Source: DASPXY01 sp038227745
GTDB taxonomy: Bacteria; Planctomycetota; Planctomycetia; Gemmatales; Gemmataceae
Reading direction: 5' to 3'
Length of the DNA stretch: 10,341 bases
Assembly: GCA_038227745.1 (NCBI GenBank)
Contig: JBBRPS010000341.1
Coordinates: forward strand, 1 to 10,341
Position 1 is the first letter of the stretch. Every line of letters begins with the position of its first letter. The position numbers and the translations under genes are program-made. The notes below the pieces were generated by a model. It was not told the DNA's origin. It was given only the letters and a program-made list of their open reading frames with translations, and made no database searches. Shown piece by piece: positions 1 through 6,063 of the stretch.

Positions 1-3
1 CAA

Positions 4-33
4 CCCCTCTCCCCCGCGTACAGGGGAGAGGGG
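4..33. repeat. GC-rich inverted repeat (hairpin) ahead of the first gene
   Basis: An 11-bp perfect stem: the left arm at 4-14 (CCCCTCTCCCC) pairs with 23-33 (GGGGAGAGGGG) around an 8-base loop. It lies 39 bases before the first start codon. No T-run follows on the plus strand, so it is not a classical intrinsic terminator. It may end or stabilise an upstream transcript, or be a copy of a dispersed palindrome. Only the structure is seen; the role is inferred. Confidence 0.5.
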
Positions 34-72
34 GGAAGAACGGGGCAGAAGGACACACGGGAGGCGACGCCG

Positions 73-2508
73 ATGGCCGACCTCGAAACGATCCCGCCGC
101 CGCGGCGCCCCGAGCTGCTGGTGCGCCCGCTCGGCGACGACGGCCAGCATGTCGTCAAGGACCCGGGCACCGGCGCATACTACAACCTCGGCGAGGTCGA
201 GTCGTTCCTGCTCCTCCGCCTGGACGGCCGCCAGACCGTCGGCACGATCTGCAGCGCCTTCGCGGAGAAGTTCGGCGAGGCGCTGGCGCCGAACGACCTC
301 GACGAGTTCGTGACGATGGCCCGCGGCCAGGGCTTTCTGCAGCCGGCCGTGCCGGAGTCCGCCGTCCGCGCCGCCCCGGCGGCCGCGGCCCCCGCGCCGG
401 CCCCCGCCCCGAAGCGGAAGCGCCAGAGCCTCCTCTACTGGCGCTTCCGCTTCTTCGACCCCGACCGCCTGTTCACCTGGCTGGAGCCGAAGCTCGCCTT
501 CTGCTGGACGCGCGCGTTCGTCCTCTTCTCGCTGACGTGCGTCCTCGCCGCCGCCGCCGTGTTCGGGGCGAACCTCCACGACTACTTCGCCTTCCTGCCC
601 AGCGCCCTGCACTTCAAGACCGTGGTGCTGATGTGGGCGACGATCGTGGTGGTGACGCTGGGGCACGAGTTCGCGCACGGGCTGACGTGCAAGCACCACG
701 GCGGCGAAGTCCACGAAGTCGGCTTCCTGCTCATCTTCTTCATGCCCTGCTTCTACTGCAACGTCTCCGACGCCTGGCTCATCCGCGAGAAATCGAAGCG
801 CCTCTGGGTCACCCTCGCGGGCGGCTACCACGACCTGTTCATCTGGGCGCTGGCGGTGCTCGTGTGGCGGCTGACGCTGGAGAGCACCGTGGTCCACTAC
901 ACCGCCTGGGTGGTGATGGCAGTGTGCGGCGTGCGCGTGTTCATCAACTTCAACCCACTGTTCCGGCTGGACGGCTACTACCTGCTCAGCGACTGGGTGG
1001 AGATGCCCAACCTGCGGCCGCGCTCCCTGACCTGCATGATGGCGCACGTGCGCTGGTGGCTGTGGGGCGCGGCGCGGCCGGAGCGCGAGGAGCGCGGCCG
1101 GCTGCTGCTGACCTACGGCGTGACGAGCTGGCTGTTCTCGATGGCTTACCTCGCGCTGATGTTCGCGGGGTTCTTCTACCTGTTTGGCCGGCACTGGGGC
1201 GTACCGGGCCTGGCGGGCGTGGCGGTGCTCGCGTACGTGATCCTGCCGAAGATGTTCCGCGGATTCACCGCAGGGGAGGTGGCGAAAATGTTTCGGGTGC
1301 GTCGCAAGCGTGTACTCGTGTGGGGGTCGATCCTGGCGGGGGTGCCGGCCCTGCTGTTCCTGGTCCACATTGAGGACAAGGCGACCGGCCAGTTCCGCAT
1401 CCGCCCGACCACGCGCGCCGAGGTGCGCGCGCCCGTCTCCGGCTTCCTGCAGGTCGTCTACCTCGACGAGGGCGCCCGCGTCTCGCCGGGCATGCAGGTC
1501 GGCCGCATGGACATCCCCGACCTCGACAGCAAGCTGGCCCAGAAGCGCGCGGAGCTGGCCGAGGCCCGGGCGAAACTGAAGCTCCTCAAGATCGGCCCGC
1601 GGCCCGAAGAGATCGCCGAGCAGCGCGAGCGCGTGCGGCGGTCGAAGTCGTGGCGCGACCTGGCGCGGCAGGACCTCGATCGCAAGGACAGGGCGCTGAG
1701 TGAGGAACTCACCCGCCTGCACGAGCAGGCCACCCAGAAGCGCGCCGAGCTGGTCAGCGCCCGGGAGAACCTGCAGCGTGGGCGGCGGCTGCGCGAGCAG
1801 CGGGCGCTGTCCGGCGAGGAGTTCGAGAAGCTGGAGAAAGAGTGCCACGTCACGCAGGCGCAGCTGGAGCAGGCCCTGGCCCAGAAGCGCGAGCGGGTCA
1901 CGGTGGGGACGCTGGAGGCGGAGGCGGAGCTGGCCCGGCGGCAGAAGGACCTGGCCGACGCGCAGGCGGCGCTGAACCTGCTGGAGGCGGGCACGCGGCC
2001 GGAGGAGATCGAGGCGGAGGAGGCGCGGCTGCGGCGCCTGGAGGAGGAGCGCCGCTACCTGGAGGGGCAGCGGGGCAAGCTGCGCCTGGCCAGCCCGGTG
2101 CCCGGCCTGATCACCACGCCGCACCTGCGCGAGAAGGTCGGCCAGTTCTTCAAGGAGGGCGACCTCATCTGCGAGGTCGAGGAGCCGTGTACTCTGGAGG
2201 CGGAGATCGCCGTTGAGGAACAGGACGTGGCGCGGGTGGAGCTGGGGCAGGCGGTCGAGATGAAGGCGCGGGCGCTGCCGTTCGAGACGTTCCACGGGCG
2301 CGTGGAGCGGGTGGCGCCGGTAGCGGCCAAGGCGGAGAAGACGGACGTGCAGAGTGCGGTGACGGTCGGCTGTCGCCTGCAGGGCGGTGACGCGGCGCTG
2401 CGGCCGGGGATGACAGGGCACGCCCGCATCTACTGCGGCCGGCGGCCGGTCGGCGAGATCCTTGGCCGCAGCATCCTCCGCTTCCTGCGCACCGAGTTCT
2501 GGTGGTGA
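73..2508 (+). CDS. PqqD-M50 zinc metalloprotease-HlyD adaptor fusion protein
   Basis: This is an 811-residue membrane protein with three parts. Residues about 10-92 resemble PqqD, the small fold that binds precursor peptides in RiPP (modified peptide) pathways; an Ala/Pro linker (about 93-114) follows. The core has several membrane segments with the M50/site-2 protease signatures: HEFAH at 198-202 (zinc ligands H198 and H202, catalytic E199) and NPLFRLDG at 294-301 with D300 as likely third ligand. Further membrane segments lie near 348-371, 379-391 and 415-432. From about 445 to the end is an HlyD-type periplasmic adaptor: two lipoyl half-motifs (near 450-480 and 670-700) flank a long coiled-coil hairpin (485-665), then a beta-barrel region. 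The family is usually named putative peptide zinc metalloprotease and is linked to peptide export or maturation. GGGAGG lies about 8 bases before the ATG. No substrate or ABC partner is visible, so the cargo is unknown. Confidence 0.9.
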   Translation: MADLETIPPPRRPELLVRPLGDDGQHVVKDPGTGAYYNLGEVESFLLLRLDGRQTVGTICSAFAEKFGEALAPNDLDEFVTMARGQGFLQPAVPESAVRAAPAAAAPAPAPAPKRKRQSLLYWRFRFFDPDRLFTWLEPKLAFCWTRAFVLFSLTCVLAAAAVFGANLHDYFAFLPSALHFKTVVLMWATIVVVTLGHEFAHGLTCKHHGGEVHEVGFLLIFFMPCFYCNVSDAWLIREKSKRLWVTLAGGYHDLFIWALAVLVWRLTLESTVVHYTAWVVMAVCGVRVFINFNPLFRLDGYYLLSDWVEMPNLRPRSLTCMMAHVRWWLWGAARPEREERGRLLLTYGVTSWLFSMAYLALMFAGFFYLFGRHWGVPGLAGVAVLAYVILPKMFRGFTAGEVAKMFRVRRKRVLVWGSILAGVPALLFLVHIEDKATGQFRIRPTTRAEVRAPVSGFLQVVYLDEGARVSPGMQVGRMDIPDLDSKLAQKRAELAEARAKLKLLKIGPRPEEIAEQRERVRRSKSWRDLARQDLDRKDRALSEELTRLHEQATQKRAELVSARENLQRGRRLREQRALSGEEFEKLEKECHVTQAQLEQALAQKRERVTVGTLEAEAELARRQKDLADAQAALNLLEAGTRPEEIEAEEARLRRLEEERRYLEGQRGKLRLASPVPGLITTPHLREKVGQFFKEGDLICEVEEPCTLEAEIAVEEQDVARVELGQAVEMKARALPFETFHGRVERVAPVAAKAEKTDVQSAVTVGCRLQGGDAALRPGMTGHARIYCGRRPVGEILGRSILRFLRTEFWW

Positions 2509-2542
2509 CGCGCCGGTTCCCCCGGCGTTGAAACGACCTCCT

Positions 2543-2599
2543 GGCCGCGAGCCCCCGGCGAGCGCGTGCGTCTGACGCGATTGCTGGGGGCTCGTGGTT
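2543..2599. repeat. Long imperfect hairpin downstream of the M50/HlyD gene
   Basis: A perfect 9-bp stem, CGAGCCCCC (2548-2556) with GGGGGCTCG (2586-2594), extends outward by five more pairs if G-T wobbles are allowed. Inside it, AGC/GCT (2561-2563/2583-2585, overlapping the inner stem by one base) and CGCGT/ACGCG (2563-2567/2575-2579) can also pair. No T-tract follows. It may act as a 3' end stabiliser or weak terminator for the gene ending at 2508, or be a dispersed palindrome. Confidence 0.45.
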
Positions 2600-2698
2600 C
2601 TGCGCGCGGACCGATCCGGTTCGCGGCCCGGGAGCGCGCTTCGTCCCGCCCTGTGTCAAGCCGCCGTCGCGCGCCGGACAGCCCCGGTCGAAATTGTC

Positions 2699-2726
2699 TT
2701 GACTAAACCCACCGGCGCGGGAGAAT
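2699..2726 (+). promoter_or_regulatory. Candidate sigma70-type promoter for the 2868-4384 gene pair
   Basis: TTGACT (2699-2704, five of six matches to the -35 consensus) is followed after 16 bases by GAGAAT (2721-2726, four of six to the -10). It lies in a locally AT-richer patch of otherwise very GC-rich DNA. Planctomycete promoters are poorly characterised, so this rests on consensus matching alone. Confidence 0.35.
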
Positions 2727-2867
2727 GGGCGACTGGGGATGGCGGCCTGCGAGCCGTCAGGGCGGTTTCTCGCTTTCCGCAGGAATTAGCTCCGGGTAGG
2801 GCGTCACGCGGCACCGTGGTCCGCTGCGCTGGCGGTCTTTTGCCGCCCGTGGTTGGTGGGTTGTCCT

Positions 2868-3362
2868 ATGGCCGATGACCGAGGGCCGAATCGAACGGCG
2901 ATCTACCTGGGGGCCGGCGTCGTGGTTCTCGTGGCCGGCGCCGGCCTGGTTCTCCTCCTGTCCGGTTCGACCGAGGCGCATGTCACCGGGCAGGTGACCC
3001 TGGACAGTCAACCCGTTCCGGGCGCCCAGGTGGTGTTCCTCGGCGAGGCGGCGGACAACCAGGCGCCGCTCGTGACGCTGGCCGACGACCAGGGGAATTA
3101 CCGGCTCGTCGGCAACCACGGGGCGGGCATCCCCGTCGGAAAATACAGGGTAATCGTCGACAAGATGGCCCTGGCCGACGGGACGATTCCCCAGGGCGAG
3201 CTGCTCGTGCAGGCCCGGGCCAGGGGCCTGCTGCGGAACGTCCTGCCGAAGGCCTACGAGGACCGCGCCACCACCCCCTTGCAGTTTGACATCCAGGCCG
3301 GCGGCCGTACGGTACACCTGGAGCTGAAAAAGCAGGTGCCGGCGCGGGGCACCGGCCCGTGA
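2868..3362 (+). CDS. Membrane-anchored carboxypeptidase-regulatory-like (beta-sandwich) protein
   Basis: The product has 164 residues. A short charged N-terminus (MADDRGPNR) precedes one membrane segment at about 11-31. There is no lipobox cysteine, so it is probably an anchored protein facing the periplasm. The rest resembles the transthyretin/carboxypeptidase regulatory-like fold common in planctomycetes: a GQVTLDSQPVPGAQVVF stretch at about 41-57, a DDQGNYRL turn, and a PVGKYRVIVDK strand. Such proteins often sit next to DUF1559 pseudopilin-like genes, as here, and their role is unknown. I chose the ATG at 2868 because GGTGGG lies 7 to 8 bases upstream; in-frame TTG (2853) and GTG (2856) starts lack a comparable site. 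It probably shares a transcript with the next gene, 101 bases downstream. Confidence 0.75.
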   Translation: MADDRGPNRTAIYLGAGVVVLVAGAGLVLLLSGSTEAHVTGQVTLDSQPVPGAQVVFLGEAADNQAPLVTLADDQGNYRLVGNHGAGIPVGKYRVIVDKMALADGTIPQGELLVQARARGLLRNVLPKAYEDRATTPLQFDIQAGGRTVHLELKKQVPARGTGP

Positions 3363-3449
3363 CGGCCCGGCCCAAGGTGCGATTTTCTCCCCGGAAGGCG
3401 AAGCGGCGTGTGGGCTTTGTTCTTTCTTCTTACCCCCGTGGGGCGTCCT

Positions 3450-3456
3450 GGAGAGG
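3450..3456 (+). promoter_or_regulatory. Ribosome binding site that sets the GTG start at 3464
   Basis: GGAGAGG lies 7 bases before the GTG at 3464. The same frame is open back to a GTG at 3359, but this site plus the immediate type III signal sequence after 3464 makes the downstream start far more likely. Confidence 0.7.
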
Positions 3457-3463
3457 TACACCC

Positions 3464-4384
3464 GTGACCCGGTCCCGCAAAGGTTTCACGCTGATCGAGC
3501 TGCTGGTGGTGATCGCCATCATCGCCATCCTCATCGGCCTGCTCCTCCCCGCCGTCCAGAAGGTCCGGGAGGCCGCCAACCGTGCCCAGTGCCAGAACAA
3601 CCTGAAGCAGATCGCCATCGCCATGCAGGCGTTCCACGACACGTACAAGGTTTTCCCCCAGGGCGGGGGCGATCCGGGCGGGCAAAACCCGGCCGTGCGG
3701 ACCTTCTACTTCAGCTGGACCTACCACATCTACCCCTACATCGAGCAGGGCAACCTGTACCGGCTCGTGCCGTCCACGGCCACCTCGATGGTGGACCTCA
3801 ACACCATCGCGGGCGGCTCGGCGATCCTCCGCAAGCTCGACACCACTCCGGTGCCCGTGTTCTACTGTCCGACGCGCCGGGAGGTCAAACTGTATCACGG
3901 CGACGCGGTCACGGATTACGGCGGGAACATGGGGAGCACGGGGACGGACGGGGTCATCGTCCTCAACAACAGCCCGACGGCACTTCGGGTCCGCATCGCC
4001 ATGATCACCGACGGGACCTCGAACACACTGCTGGTCGGGGAGCGGCGGATCAATTTCGCGGACATCAGCAGCGGCAAGGACTGCTACGACAACGAGCCGG
4101 CGGTGCGGCCCGCGAACGACTGCGACGTGCTTCGCAAGGCCCAGGCGGTCGGCGGCAGCTGGCTGACCCCCGCCCTGGACATCACCACCGTGAACAACAC
4201 GTCCTGCGGCCTGTTCGGCGGGCCGGGCCTGTGTCAGTTCGGCTCTTCCCACCTCGGCGGCATGATGGGCGCCCTGTGTGACGGCTCCGTCCGCAGCATC
4301 AACTACAGCGTGGCCCCGGCGACGTTCAAGAACCTGTGCGTCCGCAACGACTCCCAGGTCGTCGATTTTTCCCTGATCGACTGA
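3464..4384 (+). CDS. DUF1559 pseudopilin-like protein with H-X9-DG motif
   Basis: The product has 306 residues. The N-terminus MTRSRKGFTLIELL is a type IV prepilin signal: prepilin peptidase should cut between G7 and F8, leaving Glu at mature position 5, followed by a hydrophobic helix to about residue 30 and the usual helix continuation (VQKVREAANRAQCQNNLKQI). The remainder matches the planctomycete DUF1559 family, a very large paralogous set per genome. The diagnostic C-terminal H-X9-DG motif is present as H263 and D273-G274. Several cysteines (C135, C207, C220, C248, C257, C272, C292) could form disulfides outside the membrane. It is probably an exported or surface pseudopilin-like protein; whether these proteins assemble into fibres is not settled. 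No pilus or type II secretion machinery is visible here. It follows the anchored beta-sandwich gene on the same strand. Confidence 0.93.
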   Translation: MTRSRKGFTLIELLVVIAIIAILIGLLLPAVQKVREAANRAQCQNNLKQIAIAMQAFHDTYKVFPQGGGDPGGQNPAVRTFYFSWTYHIYPYIEQGNLYRLVPSTATSMVDLNTIAGGSAILRKLDTTPVPVFYCPTRREVKLYHGDAVTDYGGNMGSTGTDGVIVLNNSPTALRVRIAMITDGTSNTLLVGERRINFADISSGKDCYDNEPAVRPANDCDVLRKAQAVGGSWLTPALDITTVNNTSCGLFGGPGLCQFGSSHLGGMMGALCDGSVRSINYSVAPATFKNLCVRNDSQVVDFSLID

Positions 4385-4427
4385 GCGGCAACCTGTCCGT
4401 CGTCCCGCGTGAGGGGTGCCGGGAGAC

Positions 4428-4769
4428 TCAGCGGAGTGCGGAAAGTTCTCGACCGGCGTGTTCCTTGCGGGCCTCCGCCAGCCGGGCCCGGTACTCCGCA
4501 GCGGAGGGCCAGGGCCATGCCGGCGCGGGGCAGCGGTCGCCTGCGCGGAGAAAGTCATCGATCTCCTGCAGGTCCTTGAAGTCCACGAGAAGGAGACCGA
4601 CGAGCGGCACCGCCTCGTAAGAGAAGGAGAGGGCACCGGACCCCGCCCGGGGGGCGTCGGGATAGGCATGCTGGCGTAAGAGGTCGTGGGCGGGACCGCG
4701 GCAGCCCGTCTGATTCTGCTCCCGGGCCAGGGCCGTCAAGAACCGGGCCTCTTCGGCGCTGAGTTTCAC
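4428..4769 (-). CDS. Small conserved-looking protein of unknown function (113 aa), coupled to the zinc-ribbon gene
   Basis: I do not recognise a named family. The product is 113 residues, with no signal peptide or membrane segment. It opens with KLSAEEARFLTALAREQNQ (helical), then TGCRGPAHDLLRQHAYP, a more hydrophobic centre (SFSYEAVPLVGLLLVDF), a DLQEIDDFLRAG helix and a charged helical tail. Its GTG start overlaps the TGA of the upstream gene as GTGA (4766-4769), and GGGAGG ends 6 bases before it, so the two are very likely translated together. Cysteines C23 and C80 do not form an obvious metal site alone. A cytoplasmic partner of the zinc-ribbon protein is a reasonable inference, for example a regulator, adaptor or toxin/antitoxin-like partner; nothing in the sequence decides among these. 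It converges on the pseudopilin gene, 43 bases away. Confidence 0.7.
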   Translation of the reverse strand: MKLSAEEARFLTALAREQNQTGCRGPAHDLLRQHAYPDAPRAGSGALSFSYEAVPLVGLLLVDFKDLQEIDDFLRAGDRCPAPAWPWPSAAEYRARLAEARKEHAGRELSALR

Positions 4770-5182
4770 GGGCTTCCTCCCTGGGAAGGGGGGGGCGTGT
4801 CCTGACCGTGGTGATGTACGCCACCCTCTGCCCAATTATACCCGTCGAAGGCCCATCTGCCTGCATGTTGCCAGGCCGCCATTTCCACGACTTCAGACAG
4901 GGTCGTGCCGGGGTGCTGGCTGCGGAGCCATTCCGCGCTCCGCGCTTTTCTCCTCTTCGCGACCCGGTACTCCTTCGACCCCTTCTGCGGCAGAACCAGG
5001 GCCAACGGCAAGATGAGCTGTAGTGGCCTGCCGCAATAGTAGCAGTCGAAGACGATTTCCCCCGCCAGGATGGCCTGCTTCCCCTCCTTCGTTTGATACT
5101 CCTCGGTCCACTCCGCGAAGAGGTCAATGAGCGGTGCTCCGCAGTGGTCGCAACGGCCTTCGGGGATTTGCGGCGTGGCCAT
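4766..5182 (-). CDS. Small zinc-ribbon protein (CxxC...CxxC), 138 aa
   Basis: The product has 138 residues. Two knuckles, C11-D-H-C14 followed by G-A-P and C47-Y-Y-C50 followed by G-R-P, are the classic arrangement of a four-cysteine zinc ribbon. They flank a segment rich in acidic and aromatic residues (LFAEWTEEYQ). A hydrophobic stretch (LQLILPLALVLP, 54-65) follows; it is too short and Pro-rich for a confident membrane helix. Next come a basic patch (RVAKRRKARS, 73-82) that could contact nucleic acid, a Trp-rich region and a disordered tail with HHH and Pro/Gly. The ATG at 5182 has only a weak upstream GGGA. The function is unknown; nucleic-acid or protein binding is the usual role of such ribbons. 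Its stop overlaps the start of the 113-residue gene, so they form a pair. Confidence 0.72.
   Translation of the reverse strand: MATPQIPEGRCDHCGAPLIDLFAEWTEEYQTKEGKQAILAGEIVFDCYYCGRPLQLILPLALVLPQKGSKEYRVAKRRKARSAEWLRSQHPGTTLSEVVEMAAWQHAGRWAFDGYNWAEGGVHHHGQDTPPPSQGGSP
4776..4781 (-). promoter_or_regulatory. Shine-Dalgarno site inside the upstream gene
   Basis: On the minus strand GGGAGG lies 6 bases before the GTG at 4769, within the last codons of the zinc-ribbon gene. It fixes the start of the 113-residue protein and supports translational coupling. Confidence 0.7.
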
Positions 5183-5242
5183 GATCGTGTCCCGGTCATC
5201 TTGTCCCGGTCAGAAAGTTTGCATCCTGTTGGGGCCGCTCGT

Positions 5243-5278
5243 GTGCCGGCGTGCCGCGGAAACCCGGCTCGCCGGCAC
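5243..5278. repeat. GC-rich hairpin between the secreted Tyr/Pro protein gene and the zinc-ribbon gene
   Basis: GTGCCGGCG (5243-5251) pairs perfectly with CGCCGGCAC (5270-5278). After one T-T mismatch, GCCG (5253-5256) pairs with CGGC (5265-5268), leaving an 8-base loop. It begins 26 bases past the stop of the minus-strand gene ending at 5305. No T-run follows in either direction, so a 3' stabiliser, pause site or dispersed palindrome is likelier than a classical terminator. Confidence 0.5.
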
Positions 5279-5304
5279 GTGGAAAGCGAATGCGGGGCGG
5301 CGTA

Positions 5305-5616
5305 TCAGAACTGATCCAGCCAGAAGTGGAAGCCGCGGTAGTAGCGTTGCGGCTGCCAGGCCTCGTACCGCCATCCCGGCGTCTTGAATGGCGGGTAGGC
5401 CATGTACGCCGGCGGCTTCATGTACGGCGCCCCCTGCGGCTCGGGCCAGCGCGGCGTGGTCACCGGCCAGTAGTTGTGTGGGAAGTAGTAGTAGGGGTAA
5501 TAGTAGAAGCGCTGCAGCTGGTAGGCGGGGTATTGCGGCTGCTGACCAGACACTTCCGTGCCGGGCCACGCGGCGCACAGCAGAACAGCCGCGAGCAGGA
5601 CCCAGAGCTGCCTCAT
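5305..5616 (-). CDS. Secreted Tyr/Pro-rich protein, 103 aa
   Basis: The product has 103 residues. MRQLWVLLAAVLLCAAWPGTEVSG looks like a Sec signal peptide, with cleavage likely near residues 22-24. C14 is not in a lipobox (preceded by L-L), so it is not a lipoprotein. The mature part is extremely aromatic and Pro-rich: I count about 15 Tyr and 16 Pro, including YYYPYYYFPHNYWP at about 38-51, and it ends RGFHFWLDQF. This looks like a planctomycete-specific exported family of unknown function; a cell-wall or matrix role is inference from composition. Tyr-rich surface proteins can be cross-linked, but nothing here proves that. The ATG at 5616 has AGGAGG 7 bases upstream, which rejects a longer in-frame start at 5715. 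Confidence 0.8.
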   Translation of the reverse strand: MRQLWVLLAAVLLCAAWPGTEVSGQQPQYPAYQLQRFYYYPYYYFPHNYWPVTTPRWPEPQGAPYMKPPAYMAYPPFKTPGWRYEAWQPQRYYRGFHFWLDQF

Positions 5617-5623
5617 TGCCTGT

Positions 5624-5629
5624 CCTCCT
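5624..5629 (-). promoter_or_regulatory. Strong ribosome binding site for the Tyr/Pro-rich protein
   Basis: AGGAGG on the minus strand, 7 bases before the ATG at 5616. It places the start at the signal peptide rather than 33 codons further upstream. Confidence 0.75.
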
Positions 5630-5955
5630 GACAAGTCCTCGTTGACGGTTCCATCCCGCCTGTAGTCTAACCGACTCCCGACGGCCCGGTTGCCTGCGTA
5701 GGCCACTCGGGTCACGAATCCCTACAAAGATAGGGAAGTCCTGTCGCCTGTGCCGCCCATTCCGGCCCTCCAGCGACCAAGCCCCCCATCGCCCCTTCTC
5801 CACGGCCCCACGATTTGCTCTCCCTCCGTCCCTGTTCTGTCCTTGGGGCATGCCTTCCTTGCGGCTCCTGGCAATTTCGCTGCTCTGTGCTGGTGGAGTG
5901 AGTTGCGACGTTTGCAGCGATTTTGCCGATTGGATAATTTGAAGAAGATTTAGGG

Positions 5956-5984
5956 TTGCGGTCACTAACTTCGCTTGCTATAAG
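5956..5984 (+). promoter_or_regulatory. Extended -10 promoter for the thioredoxin-like gene
   Basis: TATAAG (5979-5984, five of six matches) is preceded directly by TGC, giving an extended -10 (TGn) element. TTGCGG (5956-5961) is a partial -35, 17 bases upstream. Transcription would begin near 5991, about 73 bases before the ATG. The low local G+C supports a promoter here. Confidence 0.5.
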
Positions 5985-5998
5985 TTTTACTCATGGTA

Positions 5999-6027
5999 AC
6001 CAGGCCATGCAGGCCTGGTGTTTTGTT
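5999..6027 (+). promoter_or_regulatory. Terminator-like hairpin in the 5' leader (possible attenuator or stabiliser)
   Basis: ACCAGGCC (5999-6006) pairs perfectly with GGCCTGGT (6012-6019) around a 5-base loop, and GTTTTGTT follows (6020-6027). That is the form of a Rho-independent terminator, yet it lies between the proposed transcription start (near 5991) and the ribosome site of the same gene (6051). It could attenuate transcription, or protect the 5' end of the mRNA. Confidence 0.45.
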
Positions 6028-6050
6028 CAGAGGTGTAAAGCAACTTGTTT

Positions 6051-6056
6051 AGGAGG
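6051..6056 (+). promoter_or_regulatory. Ribosome binding site for the thioredoxin-like gene
   Basis: AGGAGG lies 7 bases before the ATG at 6064. The open frame extends back to a TTG at 5956, but that longer start would run through the promoter and hairpin, so 6064 is the start. Confidence 0.8.
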
Positions 6057-6063
6057 ACTCTGG

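Larger units (their letters stand above)
2509..2867. other. Intergenic region with a hairpin and a candidate promoter
   Basis: These 359 bases hold no convincing gene. They contain a strong hairpin 35 bases after the upstream stop (2543-2599), a second GC-rich stretch bounded by GCGCGC at 2602-2607 and 2634-2639, and a sigma70-like promoter candidate at 2699-2726. About 140 bases separate that promoter from the next start codon, so the transcript would have a long leader. I saw no clear riboswitch fold in it. Confidence 0.5.
5617..6063. other. Divergent intergenic region between two secreted-protein genes
   Basis: These 447 bases separate the minus-strand Tyr/Pro-rich gene from the plus-strand thioredoxin-like gene. 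The left two thirds are pyrimidine-rich on the plus strand and show no gene or convincing promoter for the minus-strand gene; a small CCCTA/TAGGG palindrome sits at 5720-5735. The right third is markedly AT-richer (59 G+C in 140 bases from 5911 to 6050 by hand count) and holds the promoter, leader hairpin and ribosome site described separately. Confidence 0.55.

Noticed and set aside
3417..3434. T-rich run after the beta-sandwich gene as a terminator
   Set aside because: No adequate GC-rich stem precedes it, so it does not look like an intrinsic terminator.
3359..3463. A GTG start overlapping the stop of the beta-sandwich gene for the pseudopilin-like protein
   Set aside because: It would put about 35 extra residues before a type III signal that normally lies at the very N-terminus; GGAGAGG supports 3464.
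3254..4669. A 471-residue open frame on the minus strand opposite the pseudopilin-like gene
   Set aside because: It runs through two well-supported plus-strand genes and part of a minus-strand one, and has the Arg/Pro/Val-rich composition of a shadow frame.
5210..5965. A 251-residue minus-strand frame over the secreted protein gene and its upstream region
   Set aside because: It overlaps the Tyr/Pro-rich protein, which has a signal peptide and a strong ribosome site, and has no domain-like features.
5956..6063. A longer TTG start for the thioredoxin-like protein
   Set aside because: It would translate the promoter and leader hairpin and hide the signal peptide; AGGAGG points to the ATG at 6064.
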